Shown: positions 7,086 to 15,397, counted from the stretch's first letter. The stretch: 30,239 nt of DNA from Anaerolineales bacterium UBA5797 (GCA_002418205.1 DIDP01000063.1:1-30239); one strand, 5' to 3'. Translations and numbers: made by a program. Notes: generated from the sequence alone by a model not told the origin.

Positions 7086-8893
7086 GCACTCCAGCCCGCT
7101 TTGGAGAGGCGCCGGTCGATATCGTATGCGGCGCTGATCAACGCCAGGTGGGTGAACGCCTGGGGAAAGTTACCCAGATGCTCGCCGCGCGGACCAGTCT
7201 CTTCGGCATACAGACCCAGGTGATTCGAATAGCCCAGCATCTTCTCGAAATACAGCCGTGCCTTCTGTAATTCTCCGGCGCGCGAAAGACATTCCACGAA
7301 CCAGAAACTGCACATGTTGAAGGTCCCTTCCGGGCCCTCGAGTCCATCGATGGGCGAGTCTTCGATCTTGTAACGATAGACCAGCGTATCATAGACCAGG
7401 TCTTTTTCCACCGCCTTCAAATGCGAGAGCCAGCGCCGGTCTGTGGGACTGATGAAACGTACCAACGGCATGAGCAGACTGGAGGCGTCCAAAGCCTTTG
7501 AGCCGCGATACTGAACGAACGCGCCCAAGTGGTCATCCCAGAAATTTTCGAAGATATCCTTGTAAATATCATCCCTTGTCTTGCGCCAATGTTCGATTGG
7601 CGCCGGGAACGAACGCTTCCCCGCCAGGCGCAGGGCGCGGTCCACCGCCACCCAGCTCATCAAACGCGAATATAGAAAATGACGCAATCCGCCGCGCACC
7701 TCCCATATGCCGTTGTCGGGTTGTTCCCAGTTGTCGCACAGCCAGTCGATCAACCGCACAAGATTGTGCCACAGGTCATGTGAGATGGGCTTGCCATATT
7801 TGTCATAGAGATAGACCGAGTCCATCAACTCACCGTAGATGTCGAGCTGGAGTTGGTCATGCGCAGCATTCCCAACGCGGACAGGTTTTGAACCTTTATA
7901 TCCATCCAGACCGGACAGTTCGATCTCCTCCAGGTCGCGGCTTCCATCCATGCCATAGACGGTTTGCAATGTCGCATCGGGTCCCAGTTCGTTGCAGCGT
8001 TCCTCGATCCATTGCATGAAGGCCGCGGCTTCCTCCGTGTATCCCAGACGGATGAAGGCATAGATCGTAAAGGACGCGTCACGGATCCAGGTGAAGCGAT
8101 AGTCCCAGTTGCGTTCGCCGCCGATCCGTTCCGGCAATCCAAATGTGGACGCCGCCAGGATGGGTCCGTGATACCACGAGGTGAGCAGTTTGAGGATGAG
8201 CGCCGAGCGATTGACCATTTCGCGCCAGCGTCCCTTGTAATTGGATTGACCGACCCAGCCGCGCCAGAAATTGACCGTATCCTTGAACGCCCTGGAGACA
8301 TAATCTGGATCCGACGAATCTTTGACAGACTCTCTGGCGTTCTCCAGAACGAAGGAGGCTGATTCGCCGTCCCTGAGCGTGAACTCTCCAACCGCCGCGC
8401 CGGCCTCCTCGTGCAGAGGCACGCTTGAGCGTAGTCGCAGAACCGTCCCATCGTCGCCGTTGGAGGTGAAGATCGCTTCCCCGTCGTTGATCTCGATCTT
8501 GTGCGTGGCGCGGGCATAATCGAAAGCCGGTTTGCACACTACGCGATATTTGATCTCGCCGCGGATGGTCTTGGCGCGGCGGATCAGGTTGTGCGCCTGG
8601 ACGGTGGTCTCGACCGGCATGAAGTCGGAAATTTCAGCCACGCCTTTATCCGAGAGGAAGCGTGAAAGCAGGACATTGGTATCTGGAATGTAAAGTTGTT
8701 TTTGATAGGCGTCATGGAGAACCGGCGCCAGTGAAAAATATCCACCCTTTTCATGATCGAGAATTTTCAGGAAGATCGAGGGTGAATCGGCTCTGGGAAA
8801 GCACATGTAATCCACGGAACCGTCCATGCCGACCAGGGCAACCGTATGCAGATCGCCGATCACGCCGTAATTCTCAATGGGTTGATAATCCAT
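7082..8893 (-). CDS. Glycoside hydrolase family 15 (glucoamylase/trehalase-like)
   Basis: 603 residues, no signal peptide, cytoplasmic. The N-terminal beta domain starts with the typical IENYGVIGDLHTVALVGMDG...DSPSIF. The (alpha/alpha)6 barrel carries GGERNWDYRFTWIRDASFT, the general-acid motif GIWEVRG (Glu398), and the general-base motif GEHLGNFPQAFTHLALI (Glu571). Both catalytic Glu positions are therefore present, and the length is normal for bacterial members. The family hydrolyses alpha-glucosidic bonds (maltooligosaccharides, glucans or trehalose); the substrate cannot be set from sequence. A good AAGGAG lies 8 bases before ATG. The gene follows the methyltransferase by 68 bases and is coupled to a small ORF. 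Confidence 0.95.
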   Translation of the reverse strand: MDYQPIENYGVIGDLHTVALVGMDGSVDYMCFPRADSPSIFLKILDHEKGGYFSLAPVLHDAYQKQLYIPDTNVLLSRFLSDKGVAEISDFMPVETTVQAHNLIRRAKTIRGEIKYRVVCKPAFDYARATHKIEINDGEAIFTSNGDDGTVLRLRSSVPLHEEAGAAVGEFTLRDGESASFVLENARESVKDSSDPDYVSRAFKDTVNFWRGWVGQSNYKGRWREMVNRSALILKLLTSWYHGPILAASTFGLPERIGGERNWDYRFTWIRDASFTIYAFIRLGYTEEAAAFMQWIEERCNELGPDATLQTVYGMDGSRDLEEIELSGLDGYKGSKPVRVGNAAHDQLQLDIYGELMDSVYLYDKYGKPISHDLWHNLVRLIDWLCDNWEQPDNGIWEVRGGLRHFLYSRLMSWVAVDRALRLAGKRSFPAPIEHWRKTRDDIYKDIFENFWDDHLGAFVQYRGSKALDASSLLMPLVRFISPTDRRWLSHLKAVEKDLVYDTLVYRYKIEDSPIDGLEGPEGTFNMCSFWFVECLSRAGELQKARLYFEKMLGYSNHLGLYAEETGPRGEHLGNFPQAFTHLALISAAYDIDRRLSKAGWSA

Positions 8894-8933
8894 AAATAAA
8901 TCTCCTTATGTTTTTGCCCCTTGCGCTTGATCT

Positions 8934-8960
8934 ATTCTAGCAGTAAATAAAACCTGACAG
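8934..8960 (-). promoter_or_regulatory. Possible promoter for the GH15 gene
   Basis: On the minus strand TAGAAT (8939-8934) is preceded by CTGTCA (8960-8955) with a 15-bp spacer, in the 68-base gap after the methyltransferase. The -10 is good but the -35 and spacing are suboptimal. Confidence 0.3.
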
Positions 8961-8961
8961 G

Positions 8962-9771
8962 TTATTCTTTTCTGAACTGCAGGCAATAATGATGGAAGGT
9001 GTTGCTCACCCACGCGGAGCCTAGCCCGAATGGGGAGAGGCGCTGATTATCCTGAAGCCAGATCTTTTCGTCCTTCAAGGTGTAGGTCCTGCCGAGTTCG
9101 CGGGCAATGTCCCACGCCAGCGGATAGATCTTCCCGCCTTTTTTCACGTTCTTGACGATGATGGTGAGATAGGCTTTCTCACGCAGTAAAGGTTTCAAGC
9201 CTTTATAGATATCCACCAGTTTTTCCAGAAAGGCCTCGTAATCCTCCACGTTTCCCAGATCGTTCGGGTCATCCGAATAATGGACGTCCAGATCGGTAGA
9301 GGATCGGCGCTTCTTTTGCGTCTCTGCACCTCTGGCATGCAGCATGTCCCAATAGGGAGGGGAGGTCAAGACATAATCGATAAGCGGTACTTGGTAAGTG
9401 GAAATTTGGGCGGCGTCGCCATTGATGATGAGAGATTGGAGATTGGAGACCGGGTCGCCTAAAGCAACGCGTTCTGCTTCAATAATATCATGCGCGATCT
9501 GTGCGTATTTGGGGTTCAACTCGATGCCGTAACTGTTCCGTCCCGCGCGCAAGGCTGCGACCAGAGTCGAACCGGTCCCTGCCATGGGGTCGAGGACGGT
9601 CTCGCCCTGCCTGGTGAAGAACTCGATGAATTCCTGCGCCATCGTCTCAGGGAACTTGGCAGGATGCACCAGCACCCCTTTTTTGCGCGGCGGCGGGTTA
9701 TGGATGAACCAGGATTTCTGGAACTTCAACCATTCCTTGTTGGTGAGATTGTTGAGTTTGTTTTTTGGCAT
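8962..9771 (-). CDS. DNA methyltransferase (N4-cytosine/N6-adenine type)
   Basis: 269 residues. Motif order is X-like (HPAKFPETM, about 36-44), then SAM-binding motif I (DPMAGTGST, 61-69) with the acidic GIELNPKY, then catalytic motif IV TSPPYW (136-141). The target-recognition region probably follows. This is the gamma-like order of the PF01555 family; an SPPY motif is more often found in N4-cytosine enzymes, but adenine cannot be excluded. No restriction endonuclease lies next to it, so it looks like an orphan methyltransferase, either regulatory or a remnant of a restriction-modification system. The PD-(D/E)XK-like gene is 2 kb away with GH15 between them. Only a weak ribosome binding site is visible before the ATG. 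Confidence 0.92.
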   Translation of the reverse strand: MPKNKLNNLTNKEWLKFQKSWFIHNPPPRKKGVLVHPAKFPETMAQEFIEFFTRQGETVLDPMAGTGSTLVAALRAGRNSYGIELNPKYAQIAHDIIEAERVALGDPVSNLQSLIINGDAAQISTYQVPLIDYVLTSPPYWDMLHARGAETQKKRRSSTDLDVHYSDDPNDLGNVEDYEAFLEKLVDIYKGLKPLLREKAYLTIIVKNVKKGGKIYPLAWDIARELGRTYTLKDEKIWLQDNQRLSPFGLGSAWVSNTFHHYCLQFRKE

Positions 9772-9781
9772 AACCTATCTC

Positions 9782-9863
9782 GTCAATGCGAGCCATTAGG
9801 CGAAGCAATCCCCAACATCGTAAAGGAGATTGCTTCGTCGGGCATTGCCCTCCTCGCAATGAC
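9782..9863. repeat. REP-like imperfect palindrome (GTCATTGCGAG family)
   Basis: The left arm GTCAATGCGAG...GCGAAGCAATC and the right arm GATTGCTTCGTCGGGCATTG...CTCGCAATGAC are inverted copies of the same unit. It fills the gap between the methyltransferase and the lipoprotein gene. Related shorter copies are at 1158-1180 and 19972-20004. Confidence 0.8.
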
Positions 9864-9864
9864 A

Positions 9865-10650
9865 TTACGGCGTCGGCGTGCTCGTCGGTGGGACATAATC
9901 CACATCATACACGGTTAAATCCGAAAACGTAACGCTGACGGGCGTATCTCCCGCGGCGCGGGCGAATACACCCAATGAGCCGCTGGAAAAACTTGCATCC
10001 GTCACACTGAACTGATACCGATCATTGAGGAAGAGACGCATCTCACTGCCCGCCGCCCAGATCCCAATGCGGACCTCTCCCGGCGCGCCCGAGGGCGCGT
10101 CTCCGCTTGGGATGGGTTCCTGGATGACAAGCTTCACACCGGAAGTAATACGGTCCACATACAACATGCGGTTGCAGGAAAGCGCGAAACGATAGAAATA
10201 TGTCCCGGTGGCGCGGACGATGAGTCCATAAGTATCGTCGCCGCGGCACAGGCTGGGATGGGCAGTGATCTCCGCGTAGAAATCACTGAGGTTCGTGCCG
10301 CGGTTCATGCTCACCAGATATACGCCCGGTTGGGCGGCGAGGGTCAGACGGTTGCGGCTGACGGCGGCGCTGCCCTGATCGGATATGGCGGTATCCCAAT
10401 CTGAGCCAGCGGAGAAATCGTCGCTCAGAATCCGTGACCCGATGCCGGTTTTCATTTCGGGTGTGGGGGTGTAGGTGGGGAAAGCCAGCAGCGTGGGCGT
10501 GGCTGATGGGGGGAACCAGACGATGGTCGGAGTCGGAGGCGCTGTGTCGGTGGGGACGGGGGCCGCGGTGGGCGGAGTCGAATCCAGGGGCAGGCAGGCG
10601 CTCAGGAGCAGGAATCCACAGAGGAGGAAAGAGGGAACAAAACGTCGCAT
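9865..10650 (-). CDS. Lipoprotein with concanavalin-like (LamG/DUF1080-type) domain
   Basis: 261 residues from the ATG at 10650; the frame extends to a TTG at 10698 but the signal peptide starts at MRRFVPSFLL. Lipobox LSAC gives a lipidated Cys19. A Thr/Pro linker (about 22-65) leads to one beta-sandwich domain (about 75-250): DDFSAGSDWDTA, YAEITAHPSLCRGDDTYGLIVRA, FYRFALSC, GIWAAGSEMRLFLNDRYQ, GSLGVFARA. This pattern is typical of laminin-G or 3-keto-disaccharide-hydrolase-like carbohydrate-binding folds. It may bind glycans on the cell surface. The protein ends in PPTSTPTP. It is divergent from the SDR gene, with 80 bases between their starts. Confidence 0.82.
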   Translation of the reverse strand: MRRFVPSFLLCGFLLLSACLPLDSTPPTAAPVPTDTAPPTPTIVWFPPSATPTLLAFPTYTPTPEMKTGIGSRILSDDFSAGSDWDTAISDQGSAAVSRNRLTLAAQPGVYLVSMNRGTNLSDFYAEITAHPSLCRGDDTYGLIVRATGTYFYRFALSCNRMLYVDRITSGVKLVIQEPIPSGDAPSGAPGEVRIGIWAAGSEMRLFLNDRYQFSVTDASFSSGSLGVFARAAGDTPVSVTFSDLTVYDVDYVPPTSTPTP

Positions 10651-10730
10651 GAAGTGGTGACAATCTTCGTGAAGGATTTCTCGCAAGGTGTTGTACAATA
10701 AGTCACATCATTTTAACATAAGGAGACTCT

Positions 10731-11744
10731 ATGACCGAAAAACTTGTGCTGGTGACCGGTGCATGTGGTGAAATTGGTCAGGCTCTGGTGCAAGGTTTGG
10801 CAAAACAGGGCGGCTATAAGATCGTGACGGCGGATCTGGCTCCGTTACCCGACAGCATCAAATCCATGTCTGCGGAGCACGCGCAGGGGGACCTGGTTTA
10901 CAAGATCAAGACGTTCTATGATTATGATTTCGACGTGATCTTCCATCTGGCGGCATCGCTTTCCTCGAAGGCGGAGGTGGCGAGCGAGGAGGCGCACCGC
11001 ATCAATGTGGAAGGCACGATGCAGTTGTTGATGATGGCGGCGTATCGTTCGGAGAAATATCACAAGTCGGTGAAGTTCCTGTTCCCCAGTTCGATCGCTG
11101 CGTATGGCATGTCGAACCTGGAGGAAAAGAAGGCGAAGGGCGCGGTCAAAGAGGATGCTTGTAACACACCGCACACCATGTATGGGTGCAACAAACTTTA
11201 TTGTGAAAAGCTGGGGATGTATTACAGCAAATACTACGGGCAGAAACATCTGGATGAGAACCCGCCTCACATGCTGGACTTTCGGGCGATCCGGTTCCCG
11301 GGCTTGATCTCAGCCTTTACCCTGCCCAGCGCCGGGACGAGCGATTATGGCCCCGAGATGCTGCACGCCGCGGCACAGGGCAAGCCGTACGCCTGTTTCG
11401 TGCGCGAGGATACGATGATCTCGTTCATGGCGATGCCCGATGCGATCAAGTCCCTGTTGATGCTGGTGGATGTGCCGCCCGAACAGTTGCATCACAATGT
11501 GTATAACATCGCCGCGTTCGCGATCACGGCGGGCGAGTTCCGTGACCGGGCGCTGAAGGCGTTCCCCGGCGCGCAGATCACGTTCGAGCCGAACCCGCGC
11601 CGGCAGGGGATTGTCGATTCGTGGCCCGAGGATGTGGACGATACGCTTGCCCGCGACGAATGGGGCTGGTCGCCCGATTACGATGCGGACAAATTCTTCG
11701 ATGAGTATTTCCTGCCGGAGATACGGAAGAGATACGGAAGATAA
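10731..11744 (+). CDS. SDR NAD-dependent epimerase/dehydratase, L-threonine 3-dehydrogenase-like
   Basis: 337 residues, cytoplasmic. An N-terminal Rossmann fold carries GACGEIG (Gly10/13/16). The catalytic Tyr151-x3-Lys155 (YGCNK) follows a Ser at 120/121. The C-terminal half (RFPGLIS, GTSDYGPEMLHAA, YACFVREDTMISFM, NIAAFAITAGEF, DSWPEDVDDTLARDEWGW) closely follows the short-chain type of L-threonine 3-dehydrogenase, which oxidises threonine to 2-amino-3-ketobutyrate. No 2-amino-3-ketobutyrate CoA ligase is nearby to support that pathway, so a nucleotide-sugar epimerase remains possible. An AAGGAG lies 7 bases before ATG. Confidence 0.88.
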   Translation: MTEKLVLVTGACGEIGQALVQGLAKQGGYKIVTADLAPLPDSIKSMSAEHAQGDLVYKIKTFYDYDFDVIFHLAASLSSKAEVASEEAHRINVEGTMQLLMMAAYRSEKYHKSVKFLFPSSIAAYGMSNLEEKKAKGAVKEDACNTPHTMYGCNKLYCEKLGMYYSKYYGQKHLDENPPHMLDFRAIRFPGLISAFTLPSAGTSDYGPEMLHAAAQGKPYACFVREDTMISFMAMPDAIKSLLMLVDVPPEQLHHNVYNIAAFAITAGEFRDRALKAFPGAQITFEPNPRRQGIVDSWPEDVDDTLARDEWGWSPDYDADKFFDEYFLPEIRKRYGR

Positions 11745-11779
11745 CATGCAGGGACGGGCAGGCGCCCGTCCCTGCATGT
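11744..11779. repeat. Perfect 16-bp palindrome after the SDR gene
   Basis: ACATGCAGGGACGGGC (11744-11759) pairs perfectly with 11764-11779 around the loop AGGC. It begins at the last base of the SDR stop codon and ends 10 bases before the -10 of the next gene. No T-tract follows, so it is better described as a strong 3'-end or REP-like hairpin than as a canonical terminator. Confidence 0.8.
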
Positions 11780-11786
11780 GTATCCC

Positions 11787-11795
11787 TGATATAAT
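11787..11795 (+). promoter_or_regulatory. Extended -10 promoter, probably leaderless start of the LysM gene
   Basis: TGATATAAT is a perfect extended -10 (TGn-TATAAT). The ATG at 11804 starts only 8 bases after it, so transcription should begin at or one base before the ATG. No Shine-Dalgarno sequence is present. No convincing -35 is seen because the position is occupied by the palindrome. Confidence 0.6.
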
Positions 11796-11803
11796 CCCCG
11801 CCG

Positions 11804-12649
11804 ATGAAAAAACAGATCGTCTTCCCTGGTTTATTTGTGCTTCTGTTGCTGTTCGCCGGCATGGCGCTTACCGCGAACGGTGCGAGCGCCGCGCCGGATT
11901 TGCAGGGATTCGTTACCTCCACGCCCGGACCGGATGGTCGCATCATTTACATCGTGGTGGAGGGCGACAACTGCGGGCAGGTCGCGCTTCTGCACGGTAT
12001 CACCGTCCCGCAATTGCGCCAGTTCAATACACGCCTCGACCAGGACTGTACCCTCACCGTCGGGCAGCAACTTGTTGTCGGTCTTGTCCCGCAGGCTGCT
12101 CCGCCCACCGTCGGGATCCCCACGCCCACGCTTCCCGCTGTCACGCCCACGCCGTTCACTGGGACCACCGAGGTCTGCGTTCTGTTGTTCGATGACTTGA
12201 ACGGCGATGCGCTTCGTCAGGAGACCGAATTCGGCATCGAAGGCGGCGCGGTCAGCCTCACGAACCTGAACGGCTCCTATTCCCAGACGTTGAATACCAC
12301 CTCGGCAGTTGACCCCGATCTGGTGGAGCCGATCCGCTCGTGCTTCGAGGATGTGCCGCAGGGCGAATACAACGTCAGCATGGCGGTGCCGGACGGCTAC
12401 AACCCGACCATGTCATTGAGTTATACCTTCACGGTCAAAGCCGGTGACCGCGCCTCCATTGACTTTGGCGCACAGTCCAAGACGGCAACGCTGGGTGAAC
12501 CGACCGAACCCACCGAAACCAACCGTTCGCCGTTCCTCGGCATTTTCGGCATTCTGCTTTTGCTCGGCGGCATCGGGCTGGGATACTTCGCCTATCGAGC
12601 CAACCAGCCAAAAAACAGGCTCAAGGGCAGTCCGTTGACAAAGCGATAA
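11804..12649 (+). CDS. LysM-domain surface protein with SdrD_B-like domain and C-terminal TM
   Basis: 281 residues. A signal peptide (about 1-29, ending NGASA) precedes a LysM domain (about 46-92: YIVVEGDNCGQVALLHGIT...LTVGQQLVV), which binds peptidoglycan or chitin-like glycans. A short Thr/Pro linker follows. An SdrD B-like beta domain (about 122-225, VLLFDDLNGDALRQETEFGI) carries Asp/Asn residues able to bind calcium. A hydrophobic segment (about 243-262, FLGIFGILLLLGGIGLGYFA) followed by a basic tail anchors the C-terminus. There is no LPXTG motif. The start is set by the extended -10 directly before it. Confidence 0.87.
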   Translation: MKKQIVFPGLFVLLLLFAGMALTANGASAAPDLQGFVTSTPGPDGRIIYIVVEGDNCGQVALLHGITVPQLRQFNTRLDQDCTLTVGQQLVVGLVPQAAPPTVGIPTPTLPAVTPTPFTGTTEVCVLLFDDLNGDALRQETEFGIEGGAVSLTNLNGSYSQTLNTTSAVDPDLVEPIRSCFEDVPQGEYNVSMAVPDGYNPTMSLSYTFTVKAGDRASIDFGAQSKTATLGEPTEPTETNRSPFLGIFGILLLLGGIGLGYFAYRANQPKNRLKGSPLTKR

Positions 12650-12656
12650 AAAACGA

Positions 12657-12684
12657 AGAGACCACCGATCGGTGGTCTTCTTCT
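12657..12684. terminator. Bidirectional terminator between LysM and HIT genes
   Basis: GACCACC-GATC-GGTGGTC forms a 7-bp or longer stem followed by TTCTTCTTT on the plus strand and by TTCGTTTTTT on the minus strand. The two genes converge here. Confidence 0.85.
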
Positions 12685-12710
12685 TTAACATTGTTCTTCG
12701 CGCTGAAAAT

Positions 12711-13058
12711 TCATCCCATCGGGTGACGCATTCTTTGTCCGCCGATCAGATGCAGGTGGAGATGAAAGACCGTCTGCCCGCCATCGATGCCGGTGTTCGT
12801 GATGAGGCGATAGCCGCCCTGATCGATCCCCTCCTCCTTTGCGATCCTGCGCGCGACCGTAAACAGGTGACCGATCAACGGCTCATCCTGCGCTTGGAGT
12901 TTGTTCACCGATTCGATATGCCTGTTCGGCACGATCAGGATATGGGTCGGCGCGACCGGGTGGATGTCGCGGAACGCGGTGGCCTGCTCGTCGCGATAGA
13001 CGATCGTGGCGCTGGCTTCATTGGTGGCGATCTTGCAGAAGATGCATGAATTGGTCAT
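12711..13058 (-). CDS. HIT family (histidine triad) nucleotide hydrolase
   Basis: 115 residues from MTNSCIFCKI; an alternative ATG four codons upstream (13070) is possible. CIFCKI at the N-terminus and the triad HLHLHLIGG (His99, His101, His103) near the C-terminus define an HINT-type member, which hydrolyses nucleoside phosphoramidates such as AMP-lysine. Full length for the family, cytoplasmic. Monocistronic: it converges on the LysM gene and has 163 bases of noncoding sequence upstream before the divergent protease gene. Confidence 0.95.
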   Translation of the reverse strand: MTNSCIFCKIATNEASATIVYRDEQATAFRDIHPVAPTHILIVPNRHIESVNKLQAQDEPLIGHLFTVARRIAKEEGIDQGGYRLITNTGIDGGQTVFHLHLHLIGGQRMRHPMG

Positions 13059-13207
13059 GGTGGATCTCATCCTTGAATAGCGGGCGAAGAGATGGATTAA
13101 ATAAGCCTTAAGCGTTGATCGATGATGTGCTAAACCGCAATTTTAACCTCATATTGGAGTAACGTTAGAAATATCTTACCTCCCCGCGTAGTCCTTGCAA
13201 ATAACGA

Positions 13208-13213
13208 TATAAT
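13208..13213 (+). promoter_or_regulatory. -10 box upstream of the site-2 protease gene
   Basis: A perfect TATAAT lies 20 bases before the ATG. No -35 is found at a normal distance, so the call rests on the -10 alone. Confidence 0.4.
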
Positions 13214-13233
13214 GCAGTCGTAAAGGAAAACGA

Positions 13234-14355
13234 ATGAACGAAACAGCACTCACCTGGTTAATATTCATCCTTGCCTTTGGAGGCATGGTCATCATTCACG
13301 AGTTTGGGCACTTCATTGCCGCCCGTCTCGTAAAAGTGGAAGTGGAGGAATTTGGCATCGGTCTGCCCACGCCGGGCGCGATCACCATGTTCACCTGGCA
13401 GGGCACGCGCTTTACCCTCAACTGGCTGCCGCTTGGCGGATTTGTCCGCCCCAAGGGCGAGAACGATCCGAACATCGAAGGCGGGCTTGCCGCCGCCGCC
13501 CCGTGGAAGCGTCTGGTCGTACTTACTGCGGGTCCGTTGATGAATCTGATCACCGCGGTCCTGATCTTCGGCTTCATGCTGACGCGCGTGGGCATACCCG
13601 TCCCTGCGGAATTGATGGTCAGCGACATCGTCCCGGGTTCCCCGGCGGAAGCTGCGGGATTGCAGAGCGGTGACATTCTTCTCTCCGGCCGCGGGCTGGA
13701 GATCCACGGCTATGAGGATCTGCGGACTGTCCTGGATTCCAGGGCGAGCGTCCCGACCCCGTTCCTCATCGACCGGAACGGCAAACAGATGGAATTGACC
13801 GTGACCCCGACCGTGAGCGAAGACCAGCGCGTCATCATCGGCATTTATTTCGATGAGCTTTATGTCCACCAGCCTGCCACTTCACCATTGCAGGTTCTGC
13901 AGGTCAGCACGCGCTATACGTACAACAGCATCCGCTTCCTGATCTCATTGCCGGCGCAATGGATCCGGGGTGCGCTCCCCGCCGAGCAGGGACGTCTCGT
14001 CGGTCTCAAAGGCATCTACGATATTCTGGGGCAAAGCATCGAACGCGATCTGAACGCCAGCAGCGCGCCGCCGCCCTCCGCGCAGGAGCCGACAGCCAAT
14101 CCGTTCAGCACGATGTGGACGCTCAGCATCATCGCCTCATTATCCATCAGCCTTGGCGTCTTCAACCTCTTCCCGTTCCCTGCCCTCGATGGCGGACGCA
14201 TCATCTTCGTCATCCCTGAGTTGCTCTTCCGCCGCCGCGTGCCGCATCAATTCGAAAATCTCGTCCACGGGCTTGGCATGGCATTTCTGCTCGCAGTGAT
14301 GATCTATGTCAACGTGATGGAATTCGTCAATCCAGTACAGATCAATCTGCCATAA
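13234..14355 (+). CDS. rseP: RseP-type site-2 protease (M50 family)
   Basis: 373 residues, an integral membrane zinc protease that cleaves transmembrane substrates such as anti-sigma factors or signal peptides. The first membrane segment carries HEFGH (His22, Glu23, His26). Residues ~85-120 contain the second segment (RLVVLTAGPLMNLITAVLIF). One PDZ domain lies at about 125-205 (VSDIVPGSPAEAAGLQSGDI). The third zinc ligand is the Asp in NLFPFPALDGGR near residue 325. The last segment is followed by a short tail. All catalytic residues are present. AAAGGA lies 6 bases before ATG. Its stop overlaps the next start by one base (TAATG), coupling it to a HEAT-repeat gene. The usual isoprenoid or outer-membrane neighbours (dxr, bamA) are absent. 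Confidence 0.93.
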   Translation: MNETALTWLIFILAFGGMVIIHEFGHFIAARLVKVEVEEFGIGLPTPGAITMFTWQGTRFTLNWLPLGGFVRPKGENDPNIEGGLAAAAPWKRLVVLTAGPLMNLITAVLIFGFMLTRVGIPVPAELMVSDIVPGSPAEAAGLQSGDILLSGRGLEIHGYEDLRTVLDSRASVPTPFLIDRNGKQMELTVTPTVSEDQRVIIGIYFDELYVHQPATSPLQVLQVSTRYTYNSIRFLISLPAQWIRGALPAEQGRLVGLKGIYDILGQSIERDLNASSAPPPSAQEPTANPFSTMWTLSIIASLSISLGVFNLFPFPALDGGRIIFVIPELLFRRRVPHQFENLVHGLGMAFLLAVMIYVNVMEFVNPVQINLP

Positions 14356-15353
14356 TGAACGAACAGACCACCTCCTTTCAAACCGTTTTGGATTCCCTGC
14401 TCGAACCGGGCAGGGATTTTCCGCGCCGCTATCTGCAACAGTTCTCGGATATCGGTCCCCTCGAACTCAAGACCCTCCTGGACGTCTGGCCTCGCGTCAA
14501 TCCAAGCCGGAAGCTGTCCCTGTTGAATGGGCTTGAGTCATTGGCTGACAGCGATACCCTCGTCTCGTTCGACGATTTTGCGCGCGCCATCCTCAACGAT
14601 CCCGAAGCGTCCGTGCGGATCCATGCCCTGCGCCTGCTCGACGAGTGCGAAGATGAAAAACTGATCCCCGTATTCCTCGATCTCCTGAAGAACGACCCCG
14701 ATGTCAACGTGCGTGCGGAGGCGGCAGCCGCCCTCAACCTGTTCGTGGACCTTGGCGAACTGGAGGAGATCTCCGAGGAAGCCTACGGGGAGGTCCATGC
14801 AGTTTTATTGGAATCAGCCAGAGGGGCGAAGGAGACGCGCATCCGTCGTCTCGCGTTGGAATCCCTCGGTTATTCGTCACATCCCGAAGTGGCCGCCTTG
14901 ATCGAATCCGCATTCGAGGAGGAGCACAACGATTGGAAGACCAGCGCGTTGGTGGCGATGGGCCGCTCTGCCGATGACCGTTGGGAGGACCGTGTGCTGC
15001 GTTCGATGCTCGATGAGGACGACAAGATCCGCAGAGCCGCGGTGCAAAGCGCGGGGTCGCTGGCGTTGAAATCGGCGCGCCTGCCGTTGCTGCGGATGCT
15101 TGACGGCGAGGAGAACGATGAGGTGATGAGCGCGGCGATCTGGTCGCTCTCGCAGATCGGCGGCGAGGATGTGCAGATCTATCTGGAGAGCCTGCTCGAC
15201 CAGGCGGAGGATGAGGAACTGGTCGCGTTCCTCGAAGAGGCGCTCGATAACCTGGCATTCACCGAAGACCTCGACCGCTTCGAGTTGATGTCCTTCGACC
15301 CGGACGAACTCACCGAATTGAAGGAACTCGATGACGAAGAGAATGACAGGTAA
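14355..15353 (+). CDS. HEAT-repeat protein
   Basis: 332 residues, soluble, very acidic, with no signal peptide. It is built of helical pairs with the HEAT/PBS-lyase pattern, for example DPEASVRIHALRLLDEC, DPDVNVRAEAAAALNLF, ETRIRRLALESLGYS, DDKIRRAAVQSAGSLAL and NDEVMSAAIWSLSQIGG, covering about residues 80-300. The C-terminus is Asp/Glu-rich (DPDELTELKELDDEENDR). Such proteins are usually scaffolds. Start and upstream stop overlap (TAATG), so it is translated together with the RseP-type protease and may assist or regulate it; that link is inference. Confidence 0.9.
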   Translation: MNEQTTSFQTVLDSLLEPGRDFPRRYLQQFSDIGPLELKTLLDVWPRVNPSRKLSLLNGLESLADSDTLVSFDDFARAILNDPEASVRIHALRLLDECEDEKLIPVFLDLLKNDPDVNVRAEAAAALNLFVDLGELEEISEEAYGEVHAVLLESARGAKETRIRRLALESLGYSSHPEVAALIESAFEEEHNDWKTSALVAMGRSADDRWEDRVLRSMLDEDDKIRRAAVQSAGSLALKSARLPLLRMLDGEENDEVMSAAIWSLSQIGGEDVQIYLESLLDQAEDEELVAFLEEALDNLAFTEDLDRFELMSFDPDELTELKELDDEENDR

Positions 15354-15397
15354 CATGGTGGGCGCTTGAAACCCGTTCATTGAAATATCAGAATACG

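Noticed and set aside
5893..9771. Methyltransferase plus PD-(D/E)XK protein as one restriction-modification system
   Set aside because: A GH15 gene and a small ORF lie between them and the nuclease-like gene is coupled to an S41 gene instead; no evidence beyond proximity.
13195..13213. TTGCAA-TATAAT as a complete promoter before rseP
   Set aside because: The spacer is only 7 bp, so TTGCAA cannot serve as the -35; only the -10 was kept.
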